From JBMZCV01 sp049613665 (GTDB lineage: Bacteria; Bacteroidota; Bacteroidia; Chitinophagales; UBA2359), in contig JBMZCV010000222.1 in the NCBI GenBank assembly GCA_049613665.1, forward strand, positions 1 to 7,140: a stretch of 7,140 nt of DNA, read 5' to 3'. How positions within the stretch are numbered: the stretch's first letter is position 1; every line of letters begins with the position of its first letter. The notes beneath the pieces are model-generated. The model ran no database searches. It was not told the origin of the DNA and saw nothing but the letters and a program-made list of their open reading frames with translations. Shown here one piece after another: positions 1-6,785 of this stretch. The position numbers and the translations under genes are program-made.

Positions 1-66
1 AAACAAATGATGGCCAAAAATCCAAAACTAGCCGAATTGACAGAAACTTTAGGTTTGAAAATGTAA
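1..66 (+). CDS. C-terminal end of an unidentified protein (partial)
   Basis: Reading frame 1 is open from the window edge to a TAA at 64-66 and gives 21 residues ending in NPKLAELTETLGLKM. A strong hairpin starts two bases after the stop codon, which supports this being the true end of a gene. The tail, with an NPxLxxL...LGL pattern, faintly recalls the C-terminal tail of DnaX (DNA polymerase III gamma/tau subunit) in Bacteroidota. That is a memory-based guess on too few residues to assign a function. Only the upstream sequence could identify it. Confidence 0.55.
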   Translation, partial: KQMMAKNPKLAELTETLGLKM

Positions 67-67
67 T

Positions 68-110
68 TTTTTAGACCTACTATTTTTTCAAAAAATAGTA
101 GGTCTAAAAA
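68..110 (+). terminator. Perfect inverted repeat, probable terminator
   Basis: The two 21-base arms, 68-88 and 90-110, are perfectly complementary and are separated by a single C at 89. The GC-containing core is AGACCTACTA paired with TAGTAGGTCT, with a T6-C-A6 top and T5/A5 at the base. It begins directly after the stop codon at 64-66, the normal place for a terminator of the upstream gene. No U-tract follows the base on the + strand (the next bases are CACTCGCCCC), so release would have to rely on the stem's own A/U runs. It could instead act mainly as an mRNA 3'-end stabiliser. It separates the upstream gene from the M16 peptidase gene. Confidence 0.7.
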
Positions 111-171
111 CACTCGCCCCAAAACTATTTGTCTTAAAACAAAACACATAAATAAAATAATTCTAGCACTT

Positions 172-3102
172 ATGAAATCTATGATAGCGAAAAGCTTAGG
201 TTTGGTAGTCTTGCTAACGGTTTGCCAAGTGGCCAGCCTAGATGCACAAACTAAAAAAGCGAAAGACGGAGGCTATGCCTACGAATATGTAGAAAACGAC
301 CCATTGCAAACACGCATTTATACGCTCGAAAACGGCATGAAAGTATATATGTCGGTCAATAAAGACGAGCCACGCATACAAACAGCCATTGCTGTGAGAG
401 CAGGCTGCAAAGAAGACCCACGAGACAATACAGGTTTGGCTCACTATCTCGAACATATGGTTTTTAAGGGAACTGACCAAATTGGTACTTCTGATTGGGA
501 AAAAGAGCAAAAACTCATCAAAAAAATCGGCGATTTGTATGAAAAACATAGAAATGAAACCGATACGAGCAAAAAAGCAGCTATTTATAAAGAAATAGAC
601 GAGACTTCTTATGAAGCTTCAAAGTTGGCTATTCCGAATGAATACGACAAAATGATTTCGTCTTTGGGAGCAAAATATACCAATGCTTACACTTCTACTG
701 ACGAAACGGTTTATATCAACAATATTCCTGCTACTGGCCTCGACAAATGGCTGATGGTAGAATCTGAACGCTTCCGAAAACTCGTTTTGCGACTATTTCA
801 CACCGAGCTAGAAGCTGTTTACGAAGAGTTCAATATGGGCCAAGACCGTGATGGCTCAAAAGTGTATCAAGCCATGTTGTCGGCTTTATTTCCGACTCAC
901 CCTTATCAAATTTCTACGATAGGAAAAGGCGAACACCTCAAAAATCCATCTCACGTTGCTATTCACAACTATTTCGACACTTACTATGTGCCAAACAATA
1001 TGGCGATATGTTTGTCGGGCGATTTCGATTTTAGCGAAACCATCAAAAAAATTGATTCTTATTTTGGCAAATTTAAAAGCAAAGACTTTGAGCGACCAAC
1101 TTATGAGTTGGAAAAACCGATGACCAAAAATGTGGTAAAAGAAGTATATGGCAACGAAGCTGAATTTGTGATGATGGCTTACCGTTTCGATGGTGCTGGC
1201 TCTCGTGATGCGATGTTGCTAAAACTCATGAATGGTATTTTGCAAAACGGCCGTGCAGGAATCATGGATTTAAATTTGATTCAGAAGCAAAAAATCTTGT
1301 CGGGAAGTGCCTACGAATATGCTATGAACGACCATGCAGTGCATGTTTTGAATGGAAAAGCTAGAGAAGGCCAGTCGTTGGAAGAAGTGCAAAAATTGTT
1401 GGCCGAGCAGGTGACAGCTTTGCAAAATGGCGATTTTGATCAAGCTTTGATTGATGCTGTTATCAAAAATTTTAAGCTCAAAGCACTCAAAAATGCCGAA
1501 AGCAATTGGGGACGCTACCGTATGTTTGTAGATGCTTTTATTAGCGATAAAAAATGGGAAGATGTCGTCAATGAGTTAGATGAACTTTCTAAGGTGACAA
1601 AGCAAGATATTGTTGATTTTGCCAACGAAAAATACAAAAATTGTGCAATTATTTACAAGCGTTCTGGCGAAGACACAACGGTTTTGAAAATGCAAAAACC
1701 ACCAATTACGCAAATTGAGATGAACAGAGAAAGTCAATCTCCGTTTTTCCAAAAATTTGCGAAAGTGGAAGAAAACCGTTTGAAGCCAGTTTTTATAGAT
1801 TATAAAAACGAAATAGAAGAACACGCACTCAAAAGTGGTATCAAAGTAAGCTACATTAAAAATAAAATTAATCCGACTTTCAACCTATATTACATCTTGG
1901 ATATGGGTACGAAACACGATGCGAAAATGGCTTTAGCTGTCAAATATTTGCCTTATTTGGGTACAGATAAATATTCGGCTGAAGAGCTACAAAAAGAATT
2001 TTATCGTCTCGGTTTGAGCTTCGATATTTATACTGCAAGCGAGCGAATTTATGTCACTTTATCTGGCTTAGAAGAGTCTTTCACCGAAGGTTTGATGTTG
2101 TTTGAAGACATTTTGAAAAATGTGCAACCAGACAAAAAAGCACTAGAAAGTTTGATAGATGATGCTTTCAAGCAAAGAGAAGATGCTAAAAAAGATAAAA
2201 ACACTATTTTCTGGCGTGCTTTGTCTAGCTATGGAAAATATGGCGAAAAGTCGGAATTTACGAGTAAACTTTCTGAGAAAGAATTGAAAAGTATTACAGC
2301 CGCAGATTTAGTGAGCAAAATAAAAGAATTGACGCAATATCAGCATTCGATTTTTTATTATGGCCAAAATGATGCAAAAAATGTGGTGAAAACCTTGAGC
2401 AAATATCACAAAACATCTAAAAAACTCAAGCCATATCCAACGCCACCAACTTATGTAGAACAAGAAACTAAAAAAGATAAAGTGATTTTTGTAAATTATG
2501 ATATGGTGCAAGCCAAAATCATGATGCTCTCAAAATCTCAAACTTTCAATCCAGAAGTGATGCCAGCCGCAAGAGTATTTGGCGAATATTTTGGTAGCGG
2601 TTTGTCGTCTATCGTATTTCAAGAAATCAGAGAATCACGAGCTTTGGCATATTCAGCTTTCGCTGGCTACCGCTCGCCATCGCAAGCCGACAAAGCTCAT
2701 TTTGTGCAAGCTGTTATGTCAGTTCAGGCCGACAAAATGAAAGATGCAATTACGGCTATGCGTGAATTGATGAACGAAATGCCAAAAGCAGAACAACAGT
2801 ATGAAGGTTCAAAAGTTTCTGTTTTGAAGCAGCTAGAAACAGAGCGTATCACAAAAACTAGAGTCTTTTTCGATTATTTGAAAGCACAAGATTTGGGCAT
2901 TGACTATGATATAAGAGAAAAAGTATATGAAAAGGCACAAGAAATGAGCTTTAGCGACTTAGAAGCTTTTTTCAATAAGCAAATCAAAGGCAAAGAATAT
3001 ACTTTTTTGGTTATGGGCAACAAAGAAACGCTAAATATGGAATACCTCAAATCTTTGGGTGAAGTGGAAGAAGTCACTTTAGAAGAATTGTTTGGGTATT
3101 AG
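172..3102 (+). CDS. Exported M16 family zinc metallopeptidase (insulinase/pitrilysin type)
   Basis: This is a 976-residue single-chain M16 peptidase, predicted to cleave peptides or small unfolded proteins in the periplasm. Residues 1-25 form a signal peptide (basic start, hydrophobic LGLVVLLTV, probable cleavage after DA25 before Q26). The inverted zinc motif HYLEH is at 91-95 (ligands H91 and H95, catalytic E94). The third ligand is probably E219 in ELEAVYEEFNMGQDRDG, with the conserved acidic partner E212. The four-domain M16 layout is visible: a catalytic half (about 45-250 and 255-440) and a second half starting near 544, which contains the RESRALAYS segment (820-828) carrying the conserved arginine and tyrosine of the substrate pocket. 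The span between the zinc motif and E219 is longer than in pitrilysin, because of a charged helical insert at about 104-158. Length fits the family. The gene stands alone between two hairpins. ATG 172 is chosen because it gives the complete signal peptide; M4 is a possible alternative. I see no convincing promoter in 111-171. The physiological substrate is unknown. Confidence 0.93.
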   Translation: MKSMIAKSLGLVVLLTVCQVASLDAQTKKAKDGGYAYEYVENDPLQTRIYTLENGMKVYMSVNKDEPRIQTAIAVRAGCKEDPRDNTGLAHYLEHMVFKGTDQIGTSDWEKEQKLIKKIGDLYEKHRNETDTSKKAAIYKEIDETSYEASKLAIPNEYDKMISSLGAKYTNAYTSTDETVYINNIPATGLDKWLMVESERFRKLVLRLFHTELEAVYEEFNMGQDRDGSKVYQAMLSALFPTHPYQISTIGKGEHLKNPSHVAIHNYFDTYYVPNNMAICLSGDFDFSETIKKIDSYFGKFKSKDFERPTYELEKPMTKNVVKEVYGNEAEFVMMAYRFDGAGSRDAMLLKLMNGILQNGRAGIMDLNLIQKQKILSGSAYEYAMNDHAVHVLNGKAREGQSLEEVQKLLAEQVTALQNGDFDQALIDAVIKNFKLKALKNAESNWGRYRMFVDAFISDKKWEDVVNELDELSKVTKQDIVDFANEKYKNCAIIYKRSGEDTTVLKMQKPPITQIEMNRESQSPFFQKFAKVEENRLKPVFIDYKNEIEEHALKSGIKVSYIKNKINPTFNLYYILDMGTKHDAKMALAVKYLPYLGTDKYSAEELQKEFYRLGLSFDIYTASERIYVTLSGLEESFTEGLMLFEDILKNVQPDKKALESLIDDAFKQREDAKKDKNTIFWRALSSYGKYGEKSEFTSKLSEKELKSITAADLVSKIKELTQYQHSIFYYGQNDAKNVVKTLSKYHKTSKKLKPYPTPPTYVEQETKKDKVIFVNYDMVQAKIMMLSKSQTFNPEVMPAARVFGEYFGSGLSSIVFQEIRESRALAYSAFAGYRSPSQADKAHFVQAVMSVQADKMKDAITAMRELMNEMPKAEQQYEGSKVSVLKQLETERITKTRVFFDYLKAQDLGIDYDIREKVYEKAQEMSFSDLEAFFNKQIKGKEYTFLVMGNKETLNMEYLKSLGEVEEVTLEELFGY

Positions 3103-3128
3103 GAAAATAAATTTCTTCTGAAAAAACG

Positions 3129-3178
3129 AAAAGCCAACTTGTATGTTATATATGCAGGTTGGCTTTTTCTTTTTTTTT
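3129..3178 (+). terminator. Intrinsic terminator of the M16 peptidase gene
   Basis: The stem 3129-3145 pairs with 3151-3167 around the loop TTATA. The strong part is AAAAGCCAAC opposite GGTTGGCTTTT, and three G-T wobbles occur in the upper stem. The hairpin is followed by an almost uninterrupted T-run to 3178, and an A-run precedes it, so it may work in both directions. It lies 26 bases after the M16 stop codon and ends that transcription unit. Confidence 0.9.
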
Positions 3179-3207
3179 GGAAAAGTTGAGATTATTGTTT
3201 ATTTTAG
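3176..3207 (+). promoter_or_regulatory. Candidate Bacteroidota-type promoter for the HD hydrolase operon
   Basis: TTTG at 3176-3179 and TATTTTAG at 3200-3207 are separated by 20 bases. This matches the known Bacteroidota -33/-7 pattern (TTTG, about 19-21 bases, TAnnTTTG), with one mismatch in the -7 element. Transcription would begin near 3212-3215 and leave a leader of about 20 bases before ATG 3234. The -33 element overlaps the U-tract end of the preceding terminator. This was assigned by eye in AT-rich DNA, so it remains tentative. Confidence 0.4.
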
Positions 3208-3233
3208 GATAGGTAATATTAAAACAAAACAAA

Positions 3234-3782
3234 ATGTGGTCAATAGACGAATTACAAAAAACTTGGCAATTGGCATCAAGATTGCACAATGGACAAAAAT
3301 ATGGAGGGCAGAAAAAAGGTGAGCAAATCGAATATCTCAATCATATTGGGAGTGTTGTATTTGAAATTATGGCAGCCGTAAATCATGAAAAAAATATGAA
3401 TGCCGATTTAGCCATCAAATGTGCCATACTTCACGATTCGATAGAAGATACGCCATATTCATTTGAAGAGGTAAAAAAAACATTTGGAAAAGAAGTCGCT
3501 AATGGCGTAATGGCTCTCACAAAAAACGAAAAGCTAGACGGAAAAGAAAAAATGATGTTGGATAGTTTGAGCCGAATAAAAAAACAGCCGAAAGAAGTTT
3601 GGGCGGTGAAAATGGCAGATAGAATTTGCAATCTTTATGCACCACCTTATTATTGGAATACAGAAAAAAAAATAAAATACCGAGAAGAAGCCAAATTAAT
3701 TCATCGTGAATTGAAAGCAGGAAATAAGTATTTAGCTGACAGATTGGAGGCTAAAATAAATGATTATTTCAAATATATTTAA
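3234..3782 (+). CDS. Single-domain HD hydrolase, MESH1-like; probable (p)ppGpp 3'-pyrophosphohydrolase
   Basis: The 182-residue cytoplasmic protein consists of one RelA/SpoT-type HD domain. No nucleotidyltransferase (synthetase), TGS or ACT domain is present, so it fits the small alarmone hydrolase class. Visible metal-site residues are H37 (in YLNHIGSV), H67-D68 (in AILHDSIEDT) and D129 (in VKMADRICNL). E71-D72 occupy the position of the catalytic acidic pair of the HDxxED motif. Order, spacing and total length closely follow metazoan MESH1 (about 179 residues) as I recall it. The family removes the 3'-pyrophosphate of ppGpp, and MESH1 also dephosphorylates NADPH, so either substrate is possible here. 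No signal peptide or membrane segment is seen. The start ATG is preceded by an A-rich stretch (AAAACAAAACAAA). The downstream thioredoxin-like gene begins 6 bases after the stop, so the two are probably co-transcribed. Assignment to the HD family is firm; the substrate is inferred. Confidence 0.85.
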   Translation: MWSIDELQKTWQLASRLHNGQKYGGQKKGEQIEYLNHIGSVVFEIMAAVNHEKNMNADLAIKCAILHDSIEDTPYSFEEVKKTFGKEVANGVMALTKNEKLDGKEKMMLDSLSRIKKQPKEVWAVKMADRICNLYAPPYYWNTEKKIKYREEAKLIHRELKAGNKYLADRLEAKINDYFKYI

Positions 3783-3788
3783 TAAAAA

Positions 3789-4289
3789 ATGAATTTCAAA
3801 AAATTATTACTGCCGCTACTTTTATTTTTTAGTAGCCAAATGTTTTTATTTTCGGTTTCGGCCCAAAACAACATTTTTTTGCAAAACCTACAAGGCAAAC
3901 AGATTAGCTTTGAACAAAAGATAAGTGAAAAACCGATAACTATCCTCAAGTTTTGGTCAGCATGGGCGGCTGATAATTGCCGACCTTGCGAAATGGATTT
4001 GGAACGCTCCAACAAAAAGTTTGCGACCGAAAAGCGAAATGACACCTTTCAGTTCATTACCGTAAATATTGACAAAAACATCAAAGACGTACAAAAATAT
4101 GTAGCTGAAAAGACATGGAATTTTGAAACATGGATAGATGAAGCTGGCGTTTTGCAAGAAAAAATGCAAATTTATAATATACCTACCATTCTGATAATCA
4201 ATAATTTGGGCGAAATTTTATATCACGATGGACAGTCGCCAACACAAACTTTTGAAGCCGCTTTACAACAAATTTTGCAGCAGGAGTAA
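3789..4289 (+). CDS. Exported TlpA/thioredoxin-like protein with displaced CxxC
   Basis: This 166-residue protein is predicted to work in the periplasm as a thiol-disulfide oxidoreductase of the TlpA/redoxin type. Residues 1-25 form a signal peptide (MNFKKLLLPLLLFF..., cleavage probably after SVSA25 before Q26). The mature part follows the thioredoxin fold: a strand with ILKFWSAW (52-59), the cysteine pair C64-R-P-C67, the strand FQFITVNIDK (87-96), and the cis-proline loop YNIPTILI with P132, followed by NNLGEILYHDG. In typical TlpA proteins the first cysteine directly follows the tryptophan (WCxxC). Here four residues, AADN, separate W59 from C64, which is unusual and could alter redox behaviour. 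The gene lies 6 bases after the HD hydrolase gene and probably shares its promoter. No clear terminator follows. The fold assignment is secure; the partner proteins and direction of electron flow are unknown. Confidence 0.85.
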   Translation: MNFKKLLLPLLLFFSSQMFLFSVSAQNNIFLQNLQGKQISFEQKISEKPITILKFWSAWAADNCRPCEMDLERSNKKFATEKRNDTFQFITVNIDKNIKDVQKYVAEKTWNFETWIDEAGVLQEKMQIYNIPTILIINNLGEILYHDGQSPTQTFEAALQQILQQE

Positions 4290-4407
4290 AGCAAAATTTA
4301 CAAAATGGCTCAAATTTTATTATTTGAAAAAGCAAGTGAGCAGCAATTTATAAGCAGAGTTTGCTGTTAAAAAAAATTAATACAGAATCTTTTTGCCAAA
4401 AAACAAT

Positions 4408-4415
4408 TAACTTTG
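4408..4415 (+). promoter_or_regulatory. Possible -7 promoter element for the transglycosylase gene
   Basis: TAACTTTG is an exact match to the Bacteroidota -7 consensus TAnnTTTG. The expected TTTG about 20 bases upstream is absent; the nearest upstream TTTG (4392-4395) is only 12 bases away. If used, it would create a leader of over 200 bases before ATG 4640. This is weak evidence. Confidence 0.2.
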
Positions 4416-4591
4416 TCATTATGATATAACGCTCATTTTTTTTTCTAAAATAGAATGTAGATTTTTGTTTTTATAAACAAAAGATAGCCATTTTTATTTT
4501 AAGAAAGATATGCAAGCTTATAGTCAAAAATCATTGAACTAGAAACCCAAAATATAGCTATTACACCAAAATTATGTTATATTGATAGCAA

Positions 4592-4611
4592 TTTAGCAAC
4601 ATTATGCTAAA
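4592..4611. repeat. Inverted repeat TTTAGCA-N6-TGCTAAA upstream of the transglycosylase gene
   Basis: Seven-base perfect arms at 4592-4598 and 4605-4611 flank ACATTA, 28 bases before ATG 4640. The size and symmetry fit a dimeric regulator's operator or a small leader hairpin. An extra partial copy of the left arm (TAGCAA at 4586-4591) sits just upstream. No regulator gene is nearby to support a specific assignment, and AT-rich DNA yields such palindromes by chance. Confidence 0.35.
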
Positions 4612-4639
4612 AAATACTCATTTCTTTTGATTAGAATAC

Positions 4640-6652
4640 ATGAACACTATGCAAATTTTAACTCGATTATTCAATATTGTTGGAATAATTTTATTGTCTC
4701 AACTTGTTTTGACAGCCCAAAATGATGTTGAGATAATGCCTAATACCAATGAACAACCAAATAATACAGTCATTATCAATGGTCAGAATACGGAAGAAAA
4801 CATAGAAAAAAAACAAAGCAAGTTTGATTATGGGTCGCAAGATATACTTATTCCAGATAGCGAAGGTATAGACCGCATGGAAGACCAACCTATGGGCAAT
4901 TTTTCAAAAAAGAAAAAGAAAGGTTCTAGCTTTTCGACCATACAAGAGCAAACCGTACAGGACTATATGGCGAAGTTTGATAAAACGGCAGCTCAAAAAA
5001 GAACTACGCCAAAGAAAAAACCAGAAGCACCTCGTGTTTATCAAACTATAAATCCGCCAAATATCATTAAAAAACACAAACTCATTGCTCCTGCTATATC
5101 TGGTGCATATCCTTTTGATGTAGAGAAAATTCCTGCTTTCGACCCTGAAACGGTAGAAGCACGCCTAAAAGGTATTCCGAGTTTTATACGCTTAGACTAC
5201 AACGAGTTGGTAGGCAAATTTGTTGAAATGTATGTCATTCATCGGCGAGACCAAGTGACGCGTATGTTGGCACGCACCGATTTGTATTTTCCTGTGTTTG
5301 AAGCAGCACTCGATAGATACGAATTGCCAATGGAATTGAAATATTTGCCTATTATCGAATCTGCCCTTATTCCACATGCAAAAGCGAGTTCGGGAGCAAC
5401 AGGACTATGGCAATTGACTTATGGAACAGCTAAATTGTATGGTTTGGAAGCCAATTCTTTTATTGATGAAAGAAGAGACCCAACCTTATCTACGGAAGCA
5501 GCCGTTAAGCATTTGCACAACCTGTACAAAAAATATAGAGATTGGTACTTAGTTATTGCTGCTTACAATTGTGGCGAAGGAACTGTAAATAAAGCTATCA
5601 GACATTCGGGCGGAAAAACAGACTATTGGGAAATTGCACAATTTTTGCCTGCACAAGACCGAAGCTATGTACCTTTGTTTATTGCGGCAACCTATGTGAT
5701 GAATTACTATCCTGAACACAATTTGTATAAATATGATGCTTCTTATAGCCTATATGCTACCGATACGGTTCGTGTAAAACATACCTTAGACCTCAAACAA
5801 TTGGCGGGCTATTTGAGTATGCCAATAGAAGAATTACAGTTTTTGAATCCTGCTATTAAGCGAAATATTATTCCACGTTCTCGTCGAGGTTATCCTTTCA
5901 ATTTGCCACTTTCAAAAATAAGTCTTTTTGAAATGTATATTGGAAATATAGAAGCCAAAAATCGTGAAATTATCATTGACAAAAATAAAATAGCAGATAC
6001 CGACTTACCTTCAGACAATATTTGGAACTATGAAATGAATGAGTTTGATATTGAATATATGCCCATAAAAGTGATTAATGATGAAACGGTAGCTCTGGAA
6101 TATACTGTGCGTGCAGGCGATGATTTGAGCAAGATTGCGAAAATGTATGATTGCGAAACAAAAGAGCTAAAGCGTTGGAATGGACTAAGAAATAACCGAA
6201 TAGACGTTGGGGAAATACTTGTTGTGAAAGTACCAGAAGCACACCGAAAAGCTTTTGAAAATATAGAAGCACGCAACCTAGCAGAACCCGAAGAAATAGA
6301 AAAAGAAATAGAAGAGTTGATTGACGATGCCAAACGAAATAGCGAAAATACAAGCAAAGAAAAGACAAAAGTTGATAATAATGCTAAAGCTAAAATTAAA
6401 ACTCCAAAAGAGCCAATAATTAGCGATGGCGACCATAGTGGTATCAATTACAACAAAGATATTCCTGTGGTAGAAACCGAACCTTTGAATGTTGAAAGGC
6501 AAGAACACATTTTGCACATCGTAAAAAAAGGAGAAAACTTATATAATATCGCTCTAAAATATGGCTCAACACCCGAAGAACTGCGATATATCAACGACCT
6601 TGAAAGCAATTATCTTAAAGTAGGAATGCAGTTGGTGATACCTAAAAAATAA
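4640..6652 (+). CDS. mltD: MltD-type membrane-associated or periplasmic lytic transglycosylase with LysM repeats
   Basis: The 670-residue exported enzyme is predicted to cleave the MurNAc-GlcNAc bond of peptidoglycan non-hydrolytically, forming 1,6-anhydroMurNAc ends. Residues 1-26 are a signal peptide (hydrophobic FNIVGIILLSQLVL, cleavage after TA26 before Q27) without a lipobox cysteine. A low-complexity Lys/Gln/Pro-rich linker spans about 28-140. The GH23/SLT domain lies at about 225-325. It has catalytic E240 in LPIIESAL, GLWQLTYGTAKLYGL (255-269) and AAYNCGEG (307-314), closely following E. coli MltD motif by motif. A degenerate LysM-like segment follows (about 377-425, ending in IPRSRRGYPFNLP). 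Two clear LysM peptidoglycan-binding modules are at 487-531 and 624-668, joined by an acidic/lysine-rich linker (about 535-620). The protein ends directly after the last LysM. It is longer than E. coli MltD, mostly because of the linkers. The start at 4640 gives a complete signal peptide; M4 is an alternative. The gene appears to be transcribed alone. Confidence 0.93.
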   Translation: MNTMQILTRLFNIVGIILLSQLVLTAQNDVEIMPNTNEQPNNTVIINGQNTEENIEKKQSKFDYGSQDILIPDSEGIDRMEDQPMGNFSKKKKKGSSFSTIQEQTVQDYMAKFDKTAAQKRTTPKKKPEAPRVYQTINPPNIIKKHKLIAPAISGAYPFDVEKIPAFDPETVEARLKGIPSFIRLDYNELVGKFVEMYVIHRRDQVTRMLARTDLYFPVFEAALDRYELPMELKYLPIIESALIPHAKASSGATGLWQLTYGTAKLYGLEANSFIDERRDPTLSTEAAVKHLHNLYKKYRDWYLVIAAYNCGEGTVNKAIRHSGGKTDYWEIAQFLPAQDRSYVPLFIAATYVMNYYPEHNLYKYDASYSLYATDTVRVKHTLDLKQLAGYLSMPIEELQFLNPAIKRNIIPRSRRGYPFNLPLSKISLFEMYIGNIEAKNREIIIDKNKIADTDLPSDNIWNYEMNEFDIEYMPIKVINDETVALEYTVRAGDDLSKIAKMYDCETKELKRWNGLRNNRIDVGEILVVKVPEAHRKAFENIEARNLAEPEEIEKEIEELIDDAKRNSENTSKEKTKVDNNAKAKIKTPKEPIISDGDHSGINYNKDIPVVETEPLNVERQEHILHIVKKGENLYNIALKYGSTPEELRYINDLESNYLKVGMQLVIPKK

Positions 6653-6740
6653 AAAAACATAATAGTCTCTAAAAAAAACAACCATATAATTGTATAAATT
6701 CGAAAAATAAATTTAGCTATCTTTTGGCAAATATTGTAGT

Positions 6741-6785
6741 AAAACGAGGTGGTAGGTATTTTCAAAATGCCTACCACCTCGTTTT
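6741..6785. terminator. Strong hairpin terminator, probably bidirectional
   Basis: Two 22-base arms, 6741-6762 and 6764-6785, pair fully around a single C at 6763, with one G-T wobble (6757 with 6769). The core is CGAGGTGGTAGG opposite CCTACCACCTCG, with an A4 run at the left base and T4 at the right base followed by GCTATTT. It lies 88 bases after the transglycosylase stop codon, so it can end that transcript. Its symmetry would also stop transcription arriving from a gene beyond the right edge of the window. Confidence 0.85.

Larger units (their letters stand above)
4290..4639. other. 350-base AT-rich intergenic region
   Basis: No convincing gene is seen here. It contains an 8-pair hairpin with a wide 14-base loop (4339-4346 with 4361-4368, one G-T pair) that lacks a following T-run. 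A T9 run at 4436-4444 is preceded only by a 4-pair stem, so neither makes a good terminator for the upstream operon. An AT-only-flanked inverted repeat TTTTGTTT/AAACAAAA (4463-4470 and 4475-4482) and a palindrome nearer the next gene also occur. The size of the gap suggests that the transglycosylase gene has its own promoter here. Confidence 0.6.

Noticed and set aside
211..243. Possible lipoprotein signal (LTVC) in the M16 peptidase N-terminus
   Set aside because: The residue before Cys18 is Val, not Gly, Ala or Ser, so the lipobox rule fails. A standard cleavage after Ala25 explains the sequence better.
3146..3340. 64-codon minus-strand open frame across the M16 terminator and the start of the HD gene
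   Set aside because: It runs through a strong terminator hairpin and the promoter region and overlaps a well-supported gene; its product has no recognisable features.
4339..4368. Hairpin after the thioredoxin-like gene considered as its terminator
   Set aside because: The loop is 14 bases and an A-run, not a T-run, follows the stem, so it does not fit an intrinsic terminator on the + strand.
4305..4370. 21-codon open frame on the + strand starting MAQILLFEKASEQQF
   Set aside because: Too short to judge, no recognisable motif, and a frame of this length is expected by chance. The GGAG at 4283-4286 is too far from the ATG to count as a ribosome binding site.
6028..6447. 139-codon open frame on the minus strand inside the transglycosylase gene
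   Set aside because: It lies opposite the LysM1 and charged-linker coding region, has a low-complexity Ser/Phe/Leu-rich product, no family motif, and results from the Lys/Glu-rich codons of the real gene read backwards.
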